Source: Pectobacterium parmentieri (lineage in GTDB: Bacteria > Pseudomonadota > Gammaproteobacteria > Enterobacterales > Enterobacteriaceae). From it: a stretch of DNA of 64,000 bases. Location of the stretch: the NCBI RefSeq assembly GCF_001742145.1, contig NZ_CP015749.1, forward strand, positions 4,216,001 through 4,280,000, written 5' to 3'. The position numbers and the translations under genes are program-made. A model generated the notes under the pieces. That model did no database searches. It was given only the letters and a program-made list of their open reading frames with translations, and was not told the origin of the DNA. Of this stretch, positions 8,842 to 17,556 are shown piece after piece (positions within the stretch are counted from its first letter, which is position 1; each line of letters starts with the position of its first letter).

Positions 8842-9747
8842 ATGTCTTTAGCTAATCGCACGACGTCTTCAGCCTATCGGTTGTTCAATGTATGTTTAGA
8901 GAGCAAGACGCTGCTCTCGCCCTCGCTTGTTCGCTGTGTGTTCACCGGCCCGGAAGTGCGCCAGATGAAACTGGACGCGCCGGATCAGCGCATCAAACTG
9001 CTGTTCGCCAGCGAAAGCGGGGAACAGGTGCCGATGGCGGTAAGCGACACATGGTATCAGGACTATCTGGCGCTACCGCGTGAGCACCGTCCGATTCTGC
9101 GCACCTATACGCTGCGTTCTGTCTCACGTGAATCACAGCAGGCGGCGATCGATTTTGTGCTGCATGGTGATACCGGGCCTGCCTCAAGCTGGGCGAGTCA
9201 TGCTAAGCCGGGCGACGCGCTACAGATCGTCGCGCCCAACGCGGAAGCCGATGGCGACAGCGGTGGCTATGAATGGACACCGCACGATGGTGTGGAGCAG
9301 GTGCTGTTGATTGCGGATGAAACGGCGCTGCCAGCAGTTATGGGGATTCTTGAGCAACTGGCTGCTCAACCTTCCCCGCCATCGGTACAGGCTTTTCTTG
9401 AAGTGCCGAAAGCGGCCGACTGCGTGACATTGGGCGACTTCCCTTTTGCCCAGATTCACTGGCTGCCGCGTGAGGAAACTGGCAGCACAATATGGGGTGA
9501 ACGCCTGCTAGCTGCGGTGCGACAGGATGTGAAAATCCCCGCCAGCGCCTGCACTAACTGTGATGAAACGGCACAGGAAACGCCGGAAGACGCGCTACTG
9601 TGGGAGCGGGCAACGGCACATCGCCCGTTTTACGCTTGGGCGGCGGGAGAGTCTTCCGCCATCAAACGGCTGCGCCGCTACCTGCTCGACGAGCGCCACC
9701 TCGATAAAGAAACGATCAACTTTATGGCTTACTGGTCGCATCGCTAA
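8842..9747 (+). CDS. Siderophore-interacting protein (ferric-siderophore reductase, ViuB/YqjH type)
   Basis: The product is 301 residues from this ATG. It belongs to the FAD-binding siderophore-interacting family that releases iron from imported ferric siderophores by reduction in the cytoplasm. The N-terminal FAD-binding barrel holds the SPSLVRCVFTGPEV segment and the flavin motif RPILRTYTLRSV. The C-terminal NAD(P)H-binding half contains VLLIADETALPAVMGILEQL and ends with FYAWAAGESSAIKRLRRYL, a typical C-terminal signature. An upstream ATG at 8785 in frame would add 19 residues that look atypical (MGFIPLTDFSLTKHIGFLT); neither start has a good ribosome site. The Fur box upstream supports an iron role. 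No siderophore biosynthesis or receptor gene is in the window. Confidence 0.88.
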   Translation: MSLANRTTSSAYRLFNVCLESKTLLSPSLVRCVFTGPEVRQMKLDAPDQRIKLLFASESGEQVPMAVSDTWYQDYLALPREHRPILRTYTLRSVSRESQQAAIDFVLHGDTGPASSWASHAKPGDALQIVAPNAEADGDSGGYEWTPHDGVEQVLLIADETALPAVMGILEQLAAQPSPPSVQAFLEVPKAADCVTLGDFPFAQIHWLPREETGSTIWGERLLAAVRQDVKIPASACTNCDETAQETPEDALLWERATAHRPFYAWAAGESSAIKRLRRYLLDERHLDKETINFMAYWSHR

Positions 9748-9861
9748 GAGAAAGTATCTATGTGTCTGGCTGAAGAGATTTATTTGGTATAGCCAGACTC
9801 TGCCGTATATTACGTACAGTTTAATTAGGATAGCTTACTTGCTGCGTGGAGCGCTCATCTC

Positions 9862-10401
9862 ATGAATACACCTTTCCCTTCTTTCCGTTATCACCCTAAT
9901 CCGTTATCGACCGGGAGTATCAAAGCGGCTGATGATGTCTGCCTATGTTGCAATCAGGCACGTGGCTATGTTTATACGGCTTCGTGCTATACCGCGCATA
10001 AGCTGCCTGAAAAGAAATTTTGCCCTTGGTGTATTGCAGATGGTAGCGCGGCAGCACGCTATGACATGCACTTTTCTGACGAGCACCCACTGTTCAGTGA
10101 AGGTATCGCCGTGGAGATCATTGAGGAGGTATGCAGCCGTACACCGGGTTATTCTTCCTGGCAACAGGAAATCTGGCTCTCATGCTGCGACGATGCCTGT
10201 GCATTTGCGGGGGATGCCAGCCGTGAAGAGCTTGTCGCATTGGGGGCAGAGGCGTTAGCGGTGCAATTTGCGGATTTTTCGTGGCCGTTGGAAACGTGGA
10301 AGAACGTGGTTGAGTCCTATCAGCCCGGTGGCGAAACGGCGCTTTACCGTTTTGAATGCTTACACTGTCAGAAGGTGCATTACGGGATTGATTTCTCCTG
10401 A
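9862..10401 (+). CDS. CbrC family protein (UPF0167)
   Basis: The 179-residue protein begins with FRYHPNPLSTGSI, a typical UPF0167/CbrC opening. It has cysteine pairs that look like metal ligands: CLCC at about residues 28-31, CPWC near 55, CC in LSCCDDAC, and CLHC close to the C-terminus. CbrC of E. coli is regulated by CreBC and has been linked to colicin E2 tolerance; its biochemical role is not known. It stands alone between the iron reductase and the LysE exporter, all on the + strand. Confidence 0.8.
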   Translation: MNTPFPSFRYHPNPLSTGSIKAADDVCLCCNQARGYVYTASCYTAHKLPEKKFCPWCIADGSAAARYDMHFSDEHPLFSEGIAVEIIEEVCSRTPGYSSWQQEIWLSCCDDACAFAGDASREELVALGAEALAVQFADFSWPLETWKNVVESYQPGGETALYRFECLHCQKVHYGIDFS

Positions 10402-10446
10402 CTATGCCTTTTGTGGTGTTTTCCCCTTGTTGGGTGATGAATTACC

Positions 10447-11070
10447 GTGATCTTGACCGAATCGCTGATTGCTTTTACGTTTGCCGCGACGCTCCTGACT
10501 TTGACGCCGGGTTTGGATACGGCGCTGATTTTACGTACCGCTACTGTTGAAGGCAGTAAGAAAGCCTTCCATGCCGCGTTTGGTATTCAGGTTGGCTGCC
10601 TGATTTGGGGCGCGATGGTGGCGTTTGGTCTGGGAACGCTGATCGCTGCGTCGGAGCTGGCCTATAACATCCTGAAATGGTGCGGTGCGGCGTATCTCTG
10701 CTGGCTGGGTCTGCAAATGCTCCTGAAACCCAGAACCGAGCTGGTGATGACGGCGTCACAAGACGCACCGAAGAATCAGAACTGGTTTCTCCGCGGTATG
10801 CTGGGCAACGTACTCAATCCGAAAATCGGTGTGTTCTACGTTTCATTCCTGCCGCAGTTTATCCCTGCCGATCATTCGGTGGTGCTGTGGACTTACCTGC
10901 TCGTACTGATTCATGTCTTTATTGGCACGCTGTGGTCGTCTACGCTGATCGCTGCGACACGCCCGCTGGCGCGCTTTCCACGTCGTGGCTCGGTGGTTAA
11001 ATGGATGGATCGAACAACGGGCGTTGTCTTTTTAGCGTTTGCTGCACGTCTGGCTTTTTCCCGGCGGTAG
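10447..11070 (+). CDS. LysE/RhtB family amino acid exporter
   Basis: The 207-residue membrane protein starts at GTG and has about six hydrophobic segments. The hallmark LysE/RhtB motif is at residues 19-32 (LTLTPGLDTALILR), and the second family signature is GNVLNPKIGVFYVSFLPQF in the middle. Proteins of this family export amino acids or related small metabolites by proton exchange across the inner membrane. The substrate cannot be assigned. It converges on the LysR gene 11115-11987 with a gap of 44 bp; whether that regulator also controls it is not shown. Confidence 0.88.
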   Translation: MILTESLIAFTFAATLLTLTPGLDTALILRTATVEGSKKAFHAAFGIQVGCLIWGAMVAFGLGTLIAASELAYNILKWCGAAYLCWLGLQMLLKPRTELVMTASQDAPKNQNWFLRGMLGNVLNPKIGVFYVSFLPQFIPADHSVVLWTYLLVLIHVFIGTLWSSTLIAATRPLARFPRRGSVVKWMDRTTGVVFLAFAARLAFSRR

Positions 11071-11114
11071 GGTTGGCATTAGCATCGAAATTATCGATAA
11101 ATGCCTCTCACACA

Positions 11115-11987
11115 TCAGAGTCTACCGAACAATAGCGTGATGAGCGTGAGGATCTCTTTGCTGAGCGGCTGCCCTTTCTCTTCGGCTAGCAGATAGAGTG
11201 GGGTGGTGCGCCGTTCCCCTTGCTGTAATGGCAATATTTGCAATTCGCCTTGCGTGATGTGATCTGAAATCCGCGCTTCCGGTAGCCAGCCGTAACCGAC
11301 CTGATGCAAAACGGCCTGCGTTGCCGCTTCAAACGTTGTGAATGTCCAGTTCTCGACGGACGTCAGTTGCGAATGTGGCGTCGTTCGCGTCACAATCTCT
11401 ACGCAAGGGTAGCGAGATAGTGTTTCATGGCTTAATGGTGTCGGAAGTGAGAAAAGTGGGTGATGACAGTGTGCGACAGCGACAAAATCAACGTTCATCA
11501 GCCATTGCCCAGCTATGCCGTCGAGTTCACGTTGCGCAATGACGTAAATGTCTGCGTTACGTGCCTTCAACTGTTCCGACGTTTCATTACGCAGTACCTC
11601 AGTCAGGTGGATACGCGTAGCCGGATGCTGTTTCTGAAAGGTACTGAGCAAGTGGAATAGGCGATCTTTGGGGAACGTACTGTCCACCACCAGGTTAATG
11701 CTGGTCTGTTCGCCCATTTTCAGTGAGTGAGCGCGGGCTTCCAGTGCATGAAATGCACGTATTACGGGGTGCGCCTGTGCCAGCAGGCTTTCTCCTTCTG
11801 GCGTCAGTGCGGCTTTCCGCCCGTGTATCGTGAGTAGCTCGATACCCAGCCGCTCTTGCAACAGAGAAAGTTGGTAGCTGACAGAAGATTGGCTGCGGTG
11901 AAGCGCATTCGCCGCCTGCGTATAGCCGCCCAAATCAATAACCGCTTGAAGAATTTCCCACTGTTCCAGCGTCGTCTTTGTTAGCAT
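11115..11987 (-). CDS. LysR-family transcriptional regulator, divergent from padC
   Basis: The product has 290 residues. The N-terminal winged helix-turn-helix is clear at residues 5-63 (LEQWEILQAVIDLGGYTQAA, SQSSVSYQLSLLQERLGIEL). The C-terminal part is the usual effector-binding domain, with INLVVDSTFPKDRLFHLL opening the first lobe. It is divergent from padC with 102 bp between start codons, the classical LysR arrangement, so control of padC by a hydroxycinnamate-type inducer is a reasonable inference. Its 3' end faces the LysE exporter gene. Confidence 0.85.
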   Translation of the reverse strand: MLTKTTLEQWEILQAVIDLGGYTQAANALHRSQSSVSYQLSLLQERLGIELLTIHGRKAALTPEGESLLAQAHPVIRAFHALEARAHSLKMGEQTSINLVVDSTFPKDRLFHLLSTFQKQHPATRIHLTEVLRNETSEQLKARNADIYVIAQRELDGIAGQWLMNVDFVAVAHCHHPLFSLPTPLSHETLSRYPCVEIVTRTTPHSQLTSVENWTFTTFEAATQAVLHQVGYGWLPEARISDHITQGELQILPLQQGERRTTPLYLLAEEKGQPLSKEILTLITLLFGRL

Positions 11988-12089
11988 CTTTGATATATCT
12001 AAATATTGAATGGTTTTCCCTGAAAAATAGCGTTATTCATCGAATTAAGGAAGCTATAGAGTGAATTCACACACTTAAGGAGAACTATC

Positions 12090-12599
12090 ATGCCTGTATT
12101 TAACCAACACGACCTGAGTCATTTTGTAGGGAAACACTTGGTATATACCTACGACAATGGCTGGAATTATGAGTTGTATGTCAAAAATGCCAACACAATA
12201 GACTACCGCATTCACAGTGGGATTGTGGGTAATCGTTGGGTGAAGGACCAGCAGGTGTATATCGTGCAGGTCGCTCGTGAGGTTTATAAGATTTCATGGA
12301 CAGAACCGACAGGAACGGACGTCAGCCTGATTGCGAATATTGCCGATAAGGTCTTCCACGGCACCATCTTCTTCCCGCGTTGGGTCATCAACAACCCAGA
12401 GAAAACAGTGTGTTTCCAGAACGAGCATATTGCTGAAATGGAAGCATACCGCGATGCAGGCCCTGCGTACCCGACTGAAGTGATCGATGAGTTTGCTACC
12501 ATCACGTTCATCCGCGACTGTGGTGAAAACGACAACGACGTTATCAACTGTCCTGCCAGCGAGCTGCCTGCTGATTTTCCTGCTTACCTGAAAAAATAA
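12090..12599 (+). CDS. padC: Phenolic acid decarboxylase
   Basis: The 169-residue protein opens with HDLSHFVGKHLVYTYDNGWN and contains FHGTIFFPRWV and FQNEHI, which are hallmarks of the PadC/PAD family. Length is typical. The enzyme is a cofactor-free, lipocalin-like beta-barrel that decarboxylates p-coumaric, ferulic and caffeic acids to vinyl phenols, detoxifying plant hydroxycinnamates. Tyr residues in YTYDNGWNYELY and the Glu of NEH line the active site in known structures. A strong ribosome site (AAGGAG) precedes the ATG. A divergent LysR gene is the likely regulator. A hairpin CAGGCGA/TCGCCTG at 12607-12633, with a T-run some 15 bp further on, may terminate the transcript. The role fits a plant-tissue macerating bacterium. 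Confidence 0.93.
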   Translation: MPVFNQHDLSHFVGKHLVYTYDNGWNYELYVKNANTIDYRIHSGIVGNRWVKDQQVYIVQVAREVYKISWTEPTGTDVSLIANIADKVFHGTIFFPRWVINNPEKTVCFQNEHIAEMEAYRDAGPAYPTEVIDEFATITFIRDCGENDNDVINCPASELPADFPAYLKK

Positions 12600-12780
12600 A
12601 GAGTAACAGGCGATATGGATGTCGTGTCGCCTGATTCGCTATTGTGGTTTTTTAGTGAACATTGTTTTCATGAATAAATTAATCAAACCTGTGTGACGCA
12701 GTTATAGAATAAGCACAACGTTTTAATTTTAAATAATTCATTTTCCATTGAAGCAACTTTCGATAAGGACATCAAACTTC

Positions 12781-12815
12781 AAAAGGCCATCTTATTAAAA
12801 ATAAGATGGCCTTTT
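12781..12815. terminator. Strong terminator downstream of the ricin-type lectin gene
   Basis: Perfect 15-bp arms AAAAGGCCATCTTAT and ATAAGATGGCCTTTT surround a 5-nt loop. A T-run exists on both strands. It lies between the converging padC and lectin genes and can serve both. Confidence 0.88.
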
Positions 12816-12849
12816 AACTGATATGGTATGTTTTGCATGTCAGTTAAAT

Positions 12850-13287
12850 TTATTCACTAGCTAATGCAGAGACTCTATCAAGAGCAATGAATTTCCATTG
12901 CTGAGCTATTGATCCATTAAATTCAAATAGCTGAACACGCGTGCCTGCACCGCCGCGAGTTTGATCGTCGATGACATAGGATTTATTTGCCTGGCTAAAA
13001 ATAAATCCAGGTTTGCTCGCAAAATCCCACTTTTGAGTCGGCTCATTCAGATTGGTTAACTGTAAAACGAGATCTGTACCGCTGGCAATATTTTTGTTTT
13101 TAATTGCCAGAGCTAGCGCTCCGTCACTTGCCGACAGTGAAATTACCCCTGTTCTAGGATCCAAATTCCACAGGATTTTATCGAGAGAAGAGTCTGCGCG
13201 GAGAAGAATTGCAGTGGCGTCTTTTTGTTGATCGGAGACACCCAATGCCAATTCTTGATTCGCTGCATATTTTAAGATACCAATCAT
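12850..13287 (-). CDS. Ricin-type beta-trefoil lectin domain protein
   Basis: The 145-residue protein is a single beta-trefoil of the ricin B type. Three subdomains end in the expected aromatic pattern: KILWNL (about residue 38), TQKWDF (about 87) and AQQWKF (about 130), the last two being QxW motifs. No signal peptide, catalytic domain or membrane anchor is present, so this is a stand-alone carbohydrate-binding unit. It resembles cytoplasmic ricin-B lectins of fungi and bacteria that bind galactose-type sugars, but the ligand is unknown. It is a single-gene unit in an AT-rich pocket with its own terminator, suggestive of acquisition by transfer. Confidence 0.85.
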   Translation of the reverse strand: MIGILKYAANQELALGVSDQQKDATAILLRADSSLDKILWNLDPRTGVISLSASDGALALAIKNKNIASGTDLVLQLTNLNEPTQKWDFASKPGFIFSQANKSYVIDDQTRGGAGTRVQLFEFNGSIAQQWKFIALDRVSALASE

Positions 13288-13654
13288 AATAATTCCTTTG
13301 CTATTAATGTGAGTAGATGGTTTCTGACTGGTTAAATTTCGTCAGTGATTAAACTGTAGTTGTCTTTATTTTTTACGCCACCAGTGAGGTTGAAAAAAAC
13401 GAATAAATATGTTTTTTTATATTTATTTCATTTGTGATTTGATGAAGGTTTTTATTTTTAAAGGGTTTTATTTTTAGTGTTGGTAACGTATTAAGTTTTT
13501 TAAATTCTATAGGGCTGTTTTTTAATTATGTGTATGGTAATTATTTCTACATTATATTTATCAGAGAAAAAACATCTAATTTAAAAATAACTCAGTCTAT
13601 TCCATTGTTTAGGCAATAATAACGTCATCAGAATAAAAACTCATTCCGAATGGG
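13288..13654. other. Very AT-rich region upstream of the lectin gene
   Basis: No gene was recognised. The stretch is dominated by T and A runs and probably contains the lectin promoter. The composition differs strongly from the operon that follows and resembles the DNA around the RhiA-like gene. Confidence 0.4.
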
Positions 13655-13687
13655 AGCGGTCTGTTCAAGATAATGAAGCAGACCGCT
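13655..13687 (-). terminator. Hairpin at the end of the CMD/ABC operon
   Basis: Perfect 9-bp arms AGCGGTCTG and CAGACCGCT with a 15-nt loop lie 5 bp beyond the last stop codon of the operon on the minus strand. The T-run comes only about a dozen bases later, so termination is likely but not certain. Confidence 0.55.
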
Positions 13688-13692
13688 TGGTA

Positions 13693-14826
13693 TTAATGCT
13701 CTGGCCAGAACGGCTCGCCCAGCGTGAGCATCAGTCGGTTGGCCCATGAGAAGAAGGCGGCTGACTGTACCACATCGACAATTTCCAGCGTATCCAATCC
13801 CTGCCCTTGCAGTTGTTTCAGGTCGTTTGCGTTGACCTGCGCGGGCGTGGCGGAAAGGCGTGCCGAAAAATCGATAATCGCCTGCCAGCGCGGGCTTTGG
13901 CCGATACCTAAATCACCGCCGGGAACGACATCCAGCAGACGCTGCACGTCGCTGTCCTGCTTGGAGAGCTGACTGGCTTTGCGTGCGTGCACTGAGGCGC
14001 AATAGATGCAGCCGTTAACCTTGCTGGTGACGGCGGCGATGAGTTCGCGTTCTTTGCGCGGCAGGCCGCCGGAGGTATAGAAAATCCCTTTATCTGTCAG
14101 CGTGCGCTGCTCCAGCACTGGGAGGTTACGTCCTAACAAACGGAAATAGTCGGAATCGGTGTGACCGAAGCGCGCCAGAATAGCCTGCTCATCCGCATTG
14201 AATGTTGCCAGCGGTTTGGAGGCAATCCACGGTTCCCAGCTTAGTTCTGCTTGAGTGAACGTCTGCGGTGCGGATTTGCCGCTGTACGTCTGCTGCTGGA
14301 TATTCCACTGACCTGCAACAGCGGCCTGTGAATGAGGTTGGCTAACACGATGACCCGCAATAAGGCGATAGCCGCGCAGCAAGCGACTTTGAAAATTCAC
14401 AAACGCGATGAGCTGCGACAGCGTCACGATATCGTCTACCGACCAGCCCGCCTGCTCCAACGCGTTGACGTGGGACGCTGAGGCTTGCACAGGCGTTTTC
14501 GTCAGGCGTTCGGCATGGTCCAACGCTAACTGTAGCGCGGGTGTCAGCGTCGGTTCCGGGAAATCCGCCAGTCGCTCGGCATAAAAATGCTGTAGCTGCT
14601 CATCCTGCTGCCAGCCGCTGATCTTTGTCGCAAACCAGAAGCGCAGTGATAACGGTAATGTCGCGTTGTCATGTGCCGCGGCGTTAAACAGCGCGTCGTA
14701 GCTGCCTTGGGTGTGGCGAGTTGCCGCTTCGCGGGTTTTTCTGGCTTCTACGAGGGTGGAATCCGGGCTGATTTCGGCCAGCGCATCCAATACGTCATGG
14801 GTGTGTAAGGTGTTAGCGTGCGTCAT
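13693..14826 (-). CDS. CMD/AhpD-like peroxidase-domain protein (Avi_7170-type, probable fusion)
   Basis: The 377-residue protein has two related halves. The first (about 1-175) resembles the carboxymuconolactone decarboxylase (CMD) fold without the redox Cys pair. The second (about 195-377) carries an AhpD-type motif CIYCASVHARKA, with the CxxC and downstream His used by alkylhydroperoxidase-like enzymes. I recall TIGR families named after Avi_7170 for a CMD protein and a peroxidase-related protein; here both appear joined in one chain. It is the last gene of a six-gene operon and overlaps the monooxygenase gene by four bases (ATGA). A role in removing peroxide or a reactive product of the flavin monooxygenase is inference. 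Confidence 0.8.
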   Translation of the reverse strand: MTHANTLHTHDVLDALAEISPDSTLVEARKTREAATRHTQGSYDALFNAAAHDNATLPLSLRFWFATKISGWQQDEQLQHFYAERLADFPEPTLTPALQLALDHAERLTKTPVQASASHVNALEQAGWSVDDIVTLSQLIAFVNFQSRLLRGYRLIAGHRVSQPHSQAAVAGQWNIQQQTYSGKSAPQTFTQAELSWEPWIASKPLATFNADEQAILARFGHTDSDYFRLLGRNLPVLEQRTLTDKGIFYTSGGLPRKERELIAAVTSKVNGCIYCASVHARKASQLSKQDSDVQRLLDVVPGGDLGIGQSPRWQAIIDFSARLSATPAQVNANDLKQLQGQGLDTLEIVDVVQSAAFFSWANRLMLTLGEPFWPEH

Positions 14827-15857
14827 GCAATCTCCTGCCCGAACGGGCTTTTCTGTTTGACGGAGGGCTTCCAGCCCAAAGCGGGGGCCACCTGAGTGGC
14901 AATCAATTCAAGTGAGCGAAGGATCAGCGCATGTGGTGGGTCGATGGAATGCACCTGGAATGTTACATCCGTCGCCCGTTCTAGCGAACTGTCTGCCCGA
15001 AGCGACGCAGTGACATCCTGTACAGTGCCGACATGGCTATCGAAGGCGGCGATCAGTGCTTCTATCGAGCTGTGGGGGATCGCGCGGAACGTGCCGGAAC
15101 GGGCGGCAGAACGATTAAGCCCTTTCTCTGCCAGACTCAGCGCCAGTTGACGATCGTCAGCCACGAAAACGCTGCGTGAGCTGAGGATACGCGGGGCGAC
15201 GCCTGCGGGTAGCGCGGCCAGATAGGCGTCGATCATCGGGTTTTGCAAGTCGGCGAGCGTGGCGTCTGGAAAGTGCTCCGGGCGCGGCTGGGTACGAGAG
15301 AGCATCAGGCCATCGCCCGCTTTTCCTGCCCGCTCCGCACCTTCGAGGGAAAACGTAGCCTGCCAGACGCGCTGATCTAAATGCGGAGCGGCAGGGTAGA
15401 GTTGATTGCCGTCTTCGCTCAATGCGTCTCCTCGCCACGCGGCGCGCAGTTTCTCCAGATGGCGTCCGAGGATCTGTCCGCGCTGTGCGCTGTCGTGACC
15501 GAACGCGGCAAATGAGGACGGCGTGCCGCCGGAACCCACGCCGACTTCCAGCCTGCCATTGCTGAGTAAATCGAGTACGGCGGTGTCTTCCGCCACGCGC
15601 AGTGGTTCTTCCATCGGCAGCGTAATCACGCCAGTGCCGAGTTGAATGCGCTGAGTACGTGCGGCGACCAGTGCCAGAAACACCAGCGGCGACGGTAAGC
15701 CGCCTTCATCCGCGTGAAAGTGGTGCTGTGCAACCCAGGCACTGTCGAATCCTAGTTGTTCGGCTTTGACGATTTGCTCCGTTGCCAGTCGGTAGCGCTG
15801 TTGGGCGGAAACGTCATCCAGCAAGCGTGTGAAAAATCCCAGGCGTTTCGTTGCCAT
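14823..15857 (-). CDS. FMN-dependent luciferase-like monooxygenase (KPN_01858-type)
   Basis: The 344-residue protein is a luciferase-like TIM-barrel monooxygenase. The N-terminus reads KRLGFFTRLLDD, followed by AEQLGFDSAWVAQHHFHADE (about residues 32-51), RIQLGTGVITLPMEEPLRVAED (about 70-91) and SNGRLEVGVGSGG, all standard for this superfamily. Such enzymes use FMNH2 and O2 to oxidise small substrates such as sulfonates, aldehydes or amines. The substrate here is unknown. It lies between a peptide-type ABC importer and an AhpD-like protein, suggesting oxidative breakdown of an imported compound. Spacing to the upstream ATPase gene is 1 bp. I recall a family named KPN_01858 with this context. 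Confidence 0.85.
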   Translation of the reverse strand: MATKRLGFFTRLLDDVSAQQRYRLATEQIVKAEQLGFDSAWVAQHHFHADEGGLPSPLVFLALVAARTQRIQLGTGVITLPMEEPLRVAEDTAVLDLLSNGRLEVGVGSGGTPSSFAAFGHDSAQRGQILGRHLEKLRAAWRGDALSEDGNQLYPAAPHLDQRVWQATFSLEGAERAGKAGDGLMLSRTQPRPEHFPDATLADLQNPMIDAYLAALPAGVAPRILSSRSVFVADDRQLALSLAEKGLNRSAARSGTFRAIPHSSIEALIAAFDSHVGTVQDVTASLRADSSLERATDVTFQVHSIDPPHALILRSLELIATQVAPALGWKPSVKQKSPFGQEIA

Positions 15858-15858
15858 T

Positions 15859-17556
15859 TTACAGTCCTTGGTTTAGTGCGAATGTGGGTTCAGTATGAAT
15901 TGGTGGTCGGTGTGAACGGGCAAACGCCGGGTGTTGCTGTCCAGGGATAGCCTCGATGAGTTCACGGGTATAGCGATGTTCGGGCTGAGCGAAGATGTGT
16001 TCCACCGGGCCTGATTCAAGCTGCTTACCGTGGTACAGCACGGAAACGGTATCGGCGATCTGGCGTACTACCGCCAAATCGTGCGAGATGAACACGTATG
16101 TCAGCCCCAGCGATTCCTGTAGCTCGGTCAGCAAACGCAGGATCTGCGCCTGCACGGTGACATCCAGTGCGGAAACAGCTTCGTCTAATACCAGCACCTG
16201 TGGTTCCAGTACCAGCGCCCGAGCGATGGCGACGCGTTGGCGCTGGCCGCCGGACAGCTCACGCGGTTTGCGCGATAGCAGCGCTACCGGCAGGGCGACA
16301 CGCTCGAACATTTCATGAATTTTTCGCTCTCGCTGCGCGGCGGTATGGCGATTAAAATTACGCAGCGGCTCCTCGACGATGTCGTACAACCGCTGCGACG
16401 GATCGAGCGAGCCAAAGGGGTTTTGATACACCAACTGAATTTTCTGCCGGAACTGACGCAGCGCTTCGCCTTTCAGGTGAGTGATATCGGTGCCATCGAT
16501 CAGAATGCGCCCGGCACTGGGATGGTGGAAGCCGAGCAGGCTGCGTGCCGTGGTGGTTTTACCTGAGCCGGATTCACCAACAATGGCGTGCGTTGTGCCG
16601 CGTGCCACGCTGAAAGAGATGTCATCCACAGCGCGAAAATGCTCGCCTTTGCGACCTGACTGGGGAAAGGTTTGTACCAGATTTTCGACAGAGACAATAA
16701 TCTCGGAGGCATGGTTGCGCGGTGGGCGTGGTATCGGGTTGAGTGACGGGACATTTGCCAGCAGCGTGCGGGCATAGTGGCTTGAGGGCGCGCTGAGCAC
16801 GTCAAGCGTCGCCCCTTGCTCCTGAATGTAGCCGTTCTGGAAAACCAGCAGACGATCGGCACGCTCGGCCGCCACGCCCAGATCGTGGGTGACGAACAGC
16901 ACCGCCGTGCCATTTTCCCGTCTCAGCTCATCGAGCAGGTCGAGAATACGTTTCTGCACTGTGACATCCAGCGCGCTGGTGGGCTCATCGGCAATAATCA
17001 GTGCGGGTTTCAGTGCAATTGCAATCGCTATCAACACGCGCTGTTTCATGCCGCCAGAGAGTTCGTGCGGATACTGCTTTGCCCGCAGCTCTGGCTGATT
17101 TAGCCCAACGCGTTCCAGCAGCGCCAGCGTTTTCTGGCGGGTGGTCTGGCGGCCTTCCCGCTGATGAATACGCAGAATCTCATCCACCTGTTCGCCGATA
17201 GTCTGTACGGGGTTAAGAGAGCTGGTGGGATCTTGTGGGATCAGGCTGATCTGTGCGCCGCGCACGCTGTCCAACCGCTTCTGTGACCAGCCGCTGATAT
17301 CCACGCCGTTTAACCGAATGGCACCGCGCGTGAGTCTGCCGTTCTCGGCCAGTAAACCGATGACCGCCTGTGCGGTGGTGGTCTTGCCTGAACCAGATTC
17401 CCCTACCAGTGCGACGACTTCGCCGGGCTGAATATGGAAAGAGACGCCTTCCACGACGGTTTGCTCACGATCGTCACTGCGGTAGGCAATCGTGACATTT
17501 TCCAGAGCCAATACGGGGACTGCTGCGCGGGTTTGTAAGTTGGCTGACAGGCTCAT
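15859..17556 (-). CDS. Dipeptide-type ABC transporter, fused double ATPase
   Basis: The product has 565 residues with two complete nucleotide-binding domains, like fused DppD and DppF. Each has a Walker A motif (GESGSGKTTTAQ and GESGSGKTTTAR), an ABC signature (ELSGGMKQR and ELSGGQRQR) and a Walker B followed by a catalytic Glu (LIIADEPTSALD and LVLDEAVSALD). A longer in-frame reading from 17820 exists, but its first 88 residues lie out of frame inside the permease gene and are not protein-like; the ATG at 17556 overlaps the permease stop by four bases (ATGA) and is the right start. It powers the importer formed with the two permeases and the binding protein upstream. Confidence 0.92.
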   Translation of the reverse strand: MSLSANLQTRAAVPVLALENVTIAYRSDDREQTVVEGVSFHIQPGEVVALVGESGSGKTTTAQAVIGLLAENGRLTRGAIRLNGVDISGWSQKRLDSVRGAQISLIPQDPTSSLNPVQTIGEQVDEILRIHQREGRQTTRQKTLALLERVGLNQPELRAKQYPHELSGGMKQRVLIAIAIALKPALIIADEPTSALDVTVQKRILDLLDELRRENGTAVLFVTHDLGVAAERADRLLVFQNGYIQEQGATLDVLSAPSSHYARTLLANVPSLNPIPRPPRNHASEIIVSVENLVQTFPQSGRKGEHFRAVDDISFSVARGTTHAIVGESGSGKTTTARSLLGFHHPSAGRILIDGTDITHLKGEALRQFRQKIQLVYQNPFGSLDPSQRLYDIVEEPLRNFNRHTAAQRERKIHEMFERVALPVALLSRKPRELSGGQRQRVAIARALVLEPQVLVLDEAVSALDVTVQAQILRLLTELQESLGLTYVFISHDLAVVRQIADTVSVLYHGKQLESGPVEHIFAQPEHRYTRELIEAIPGQQHPAFARSHRPPIHTEPTFALNQGL

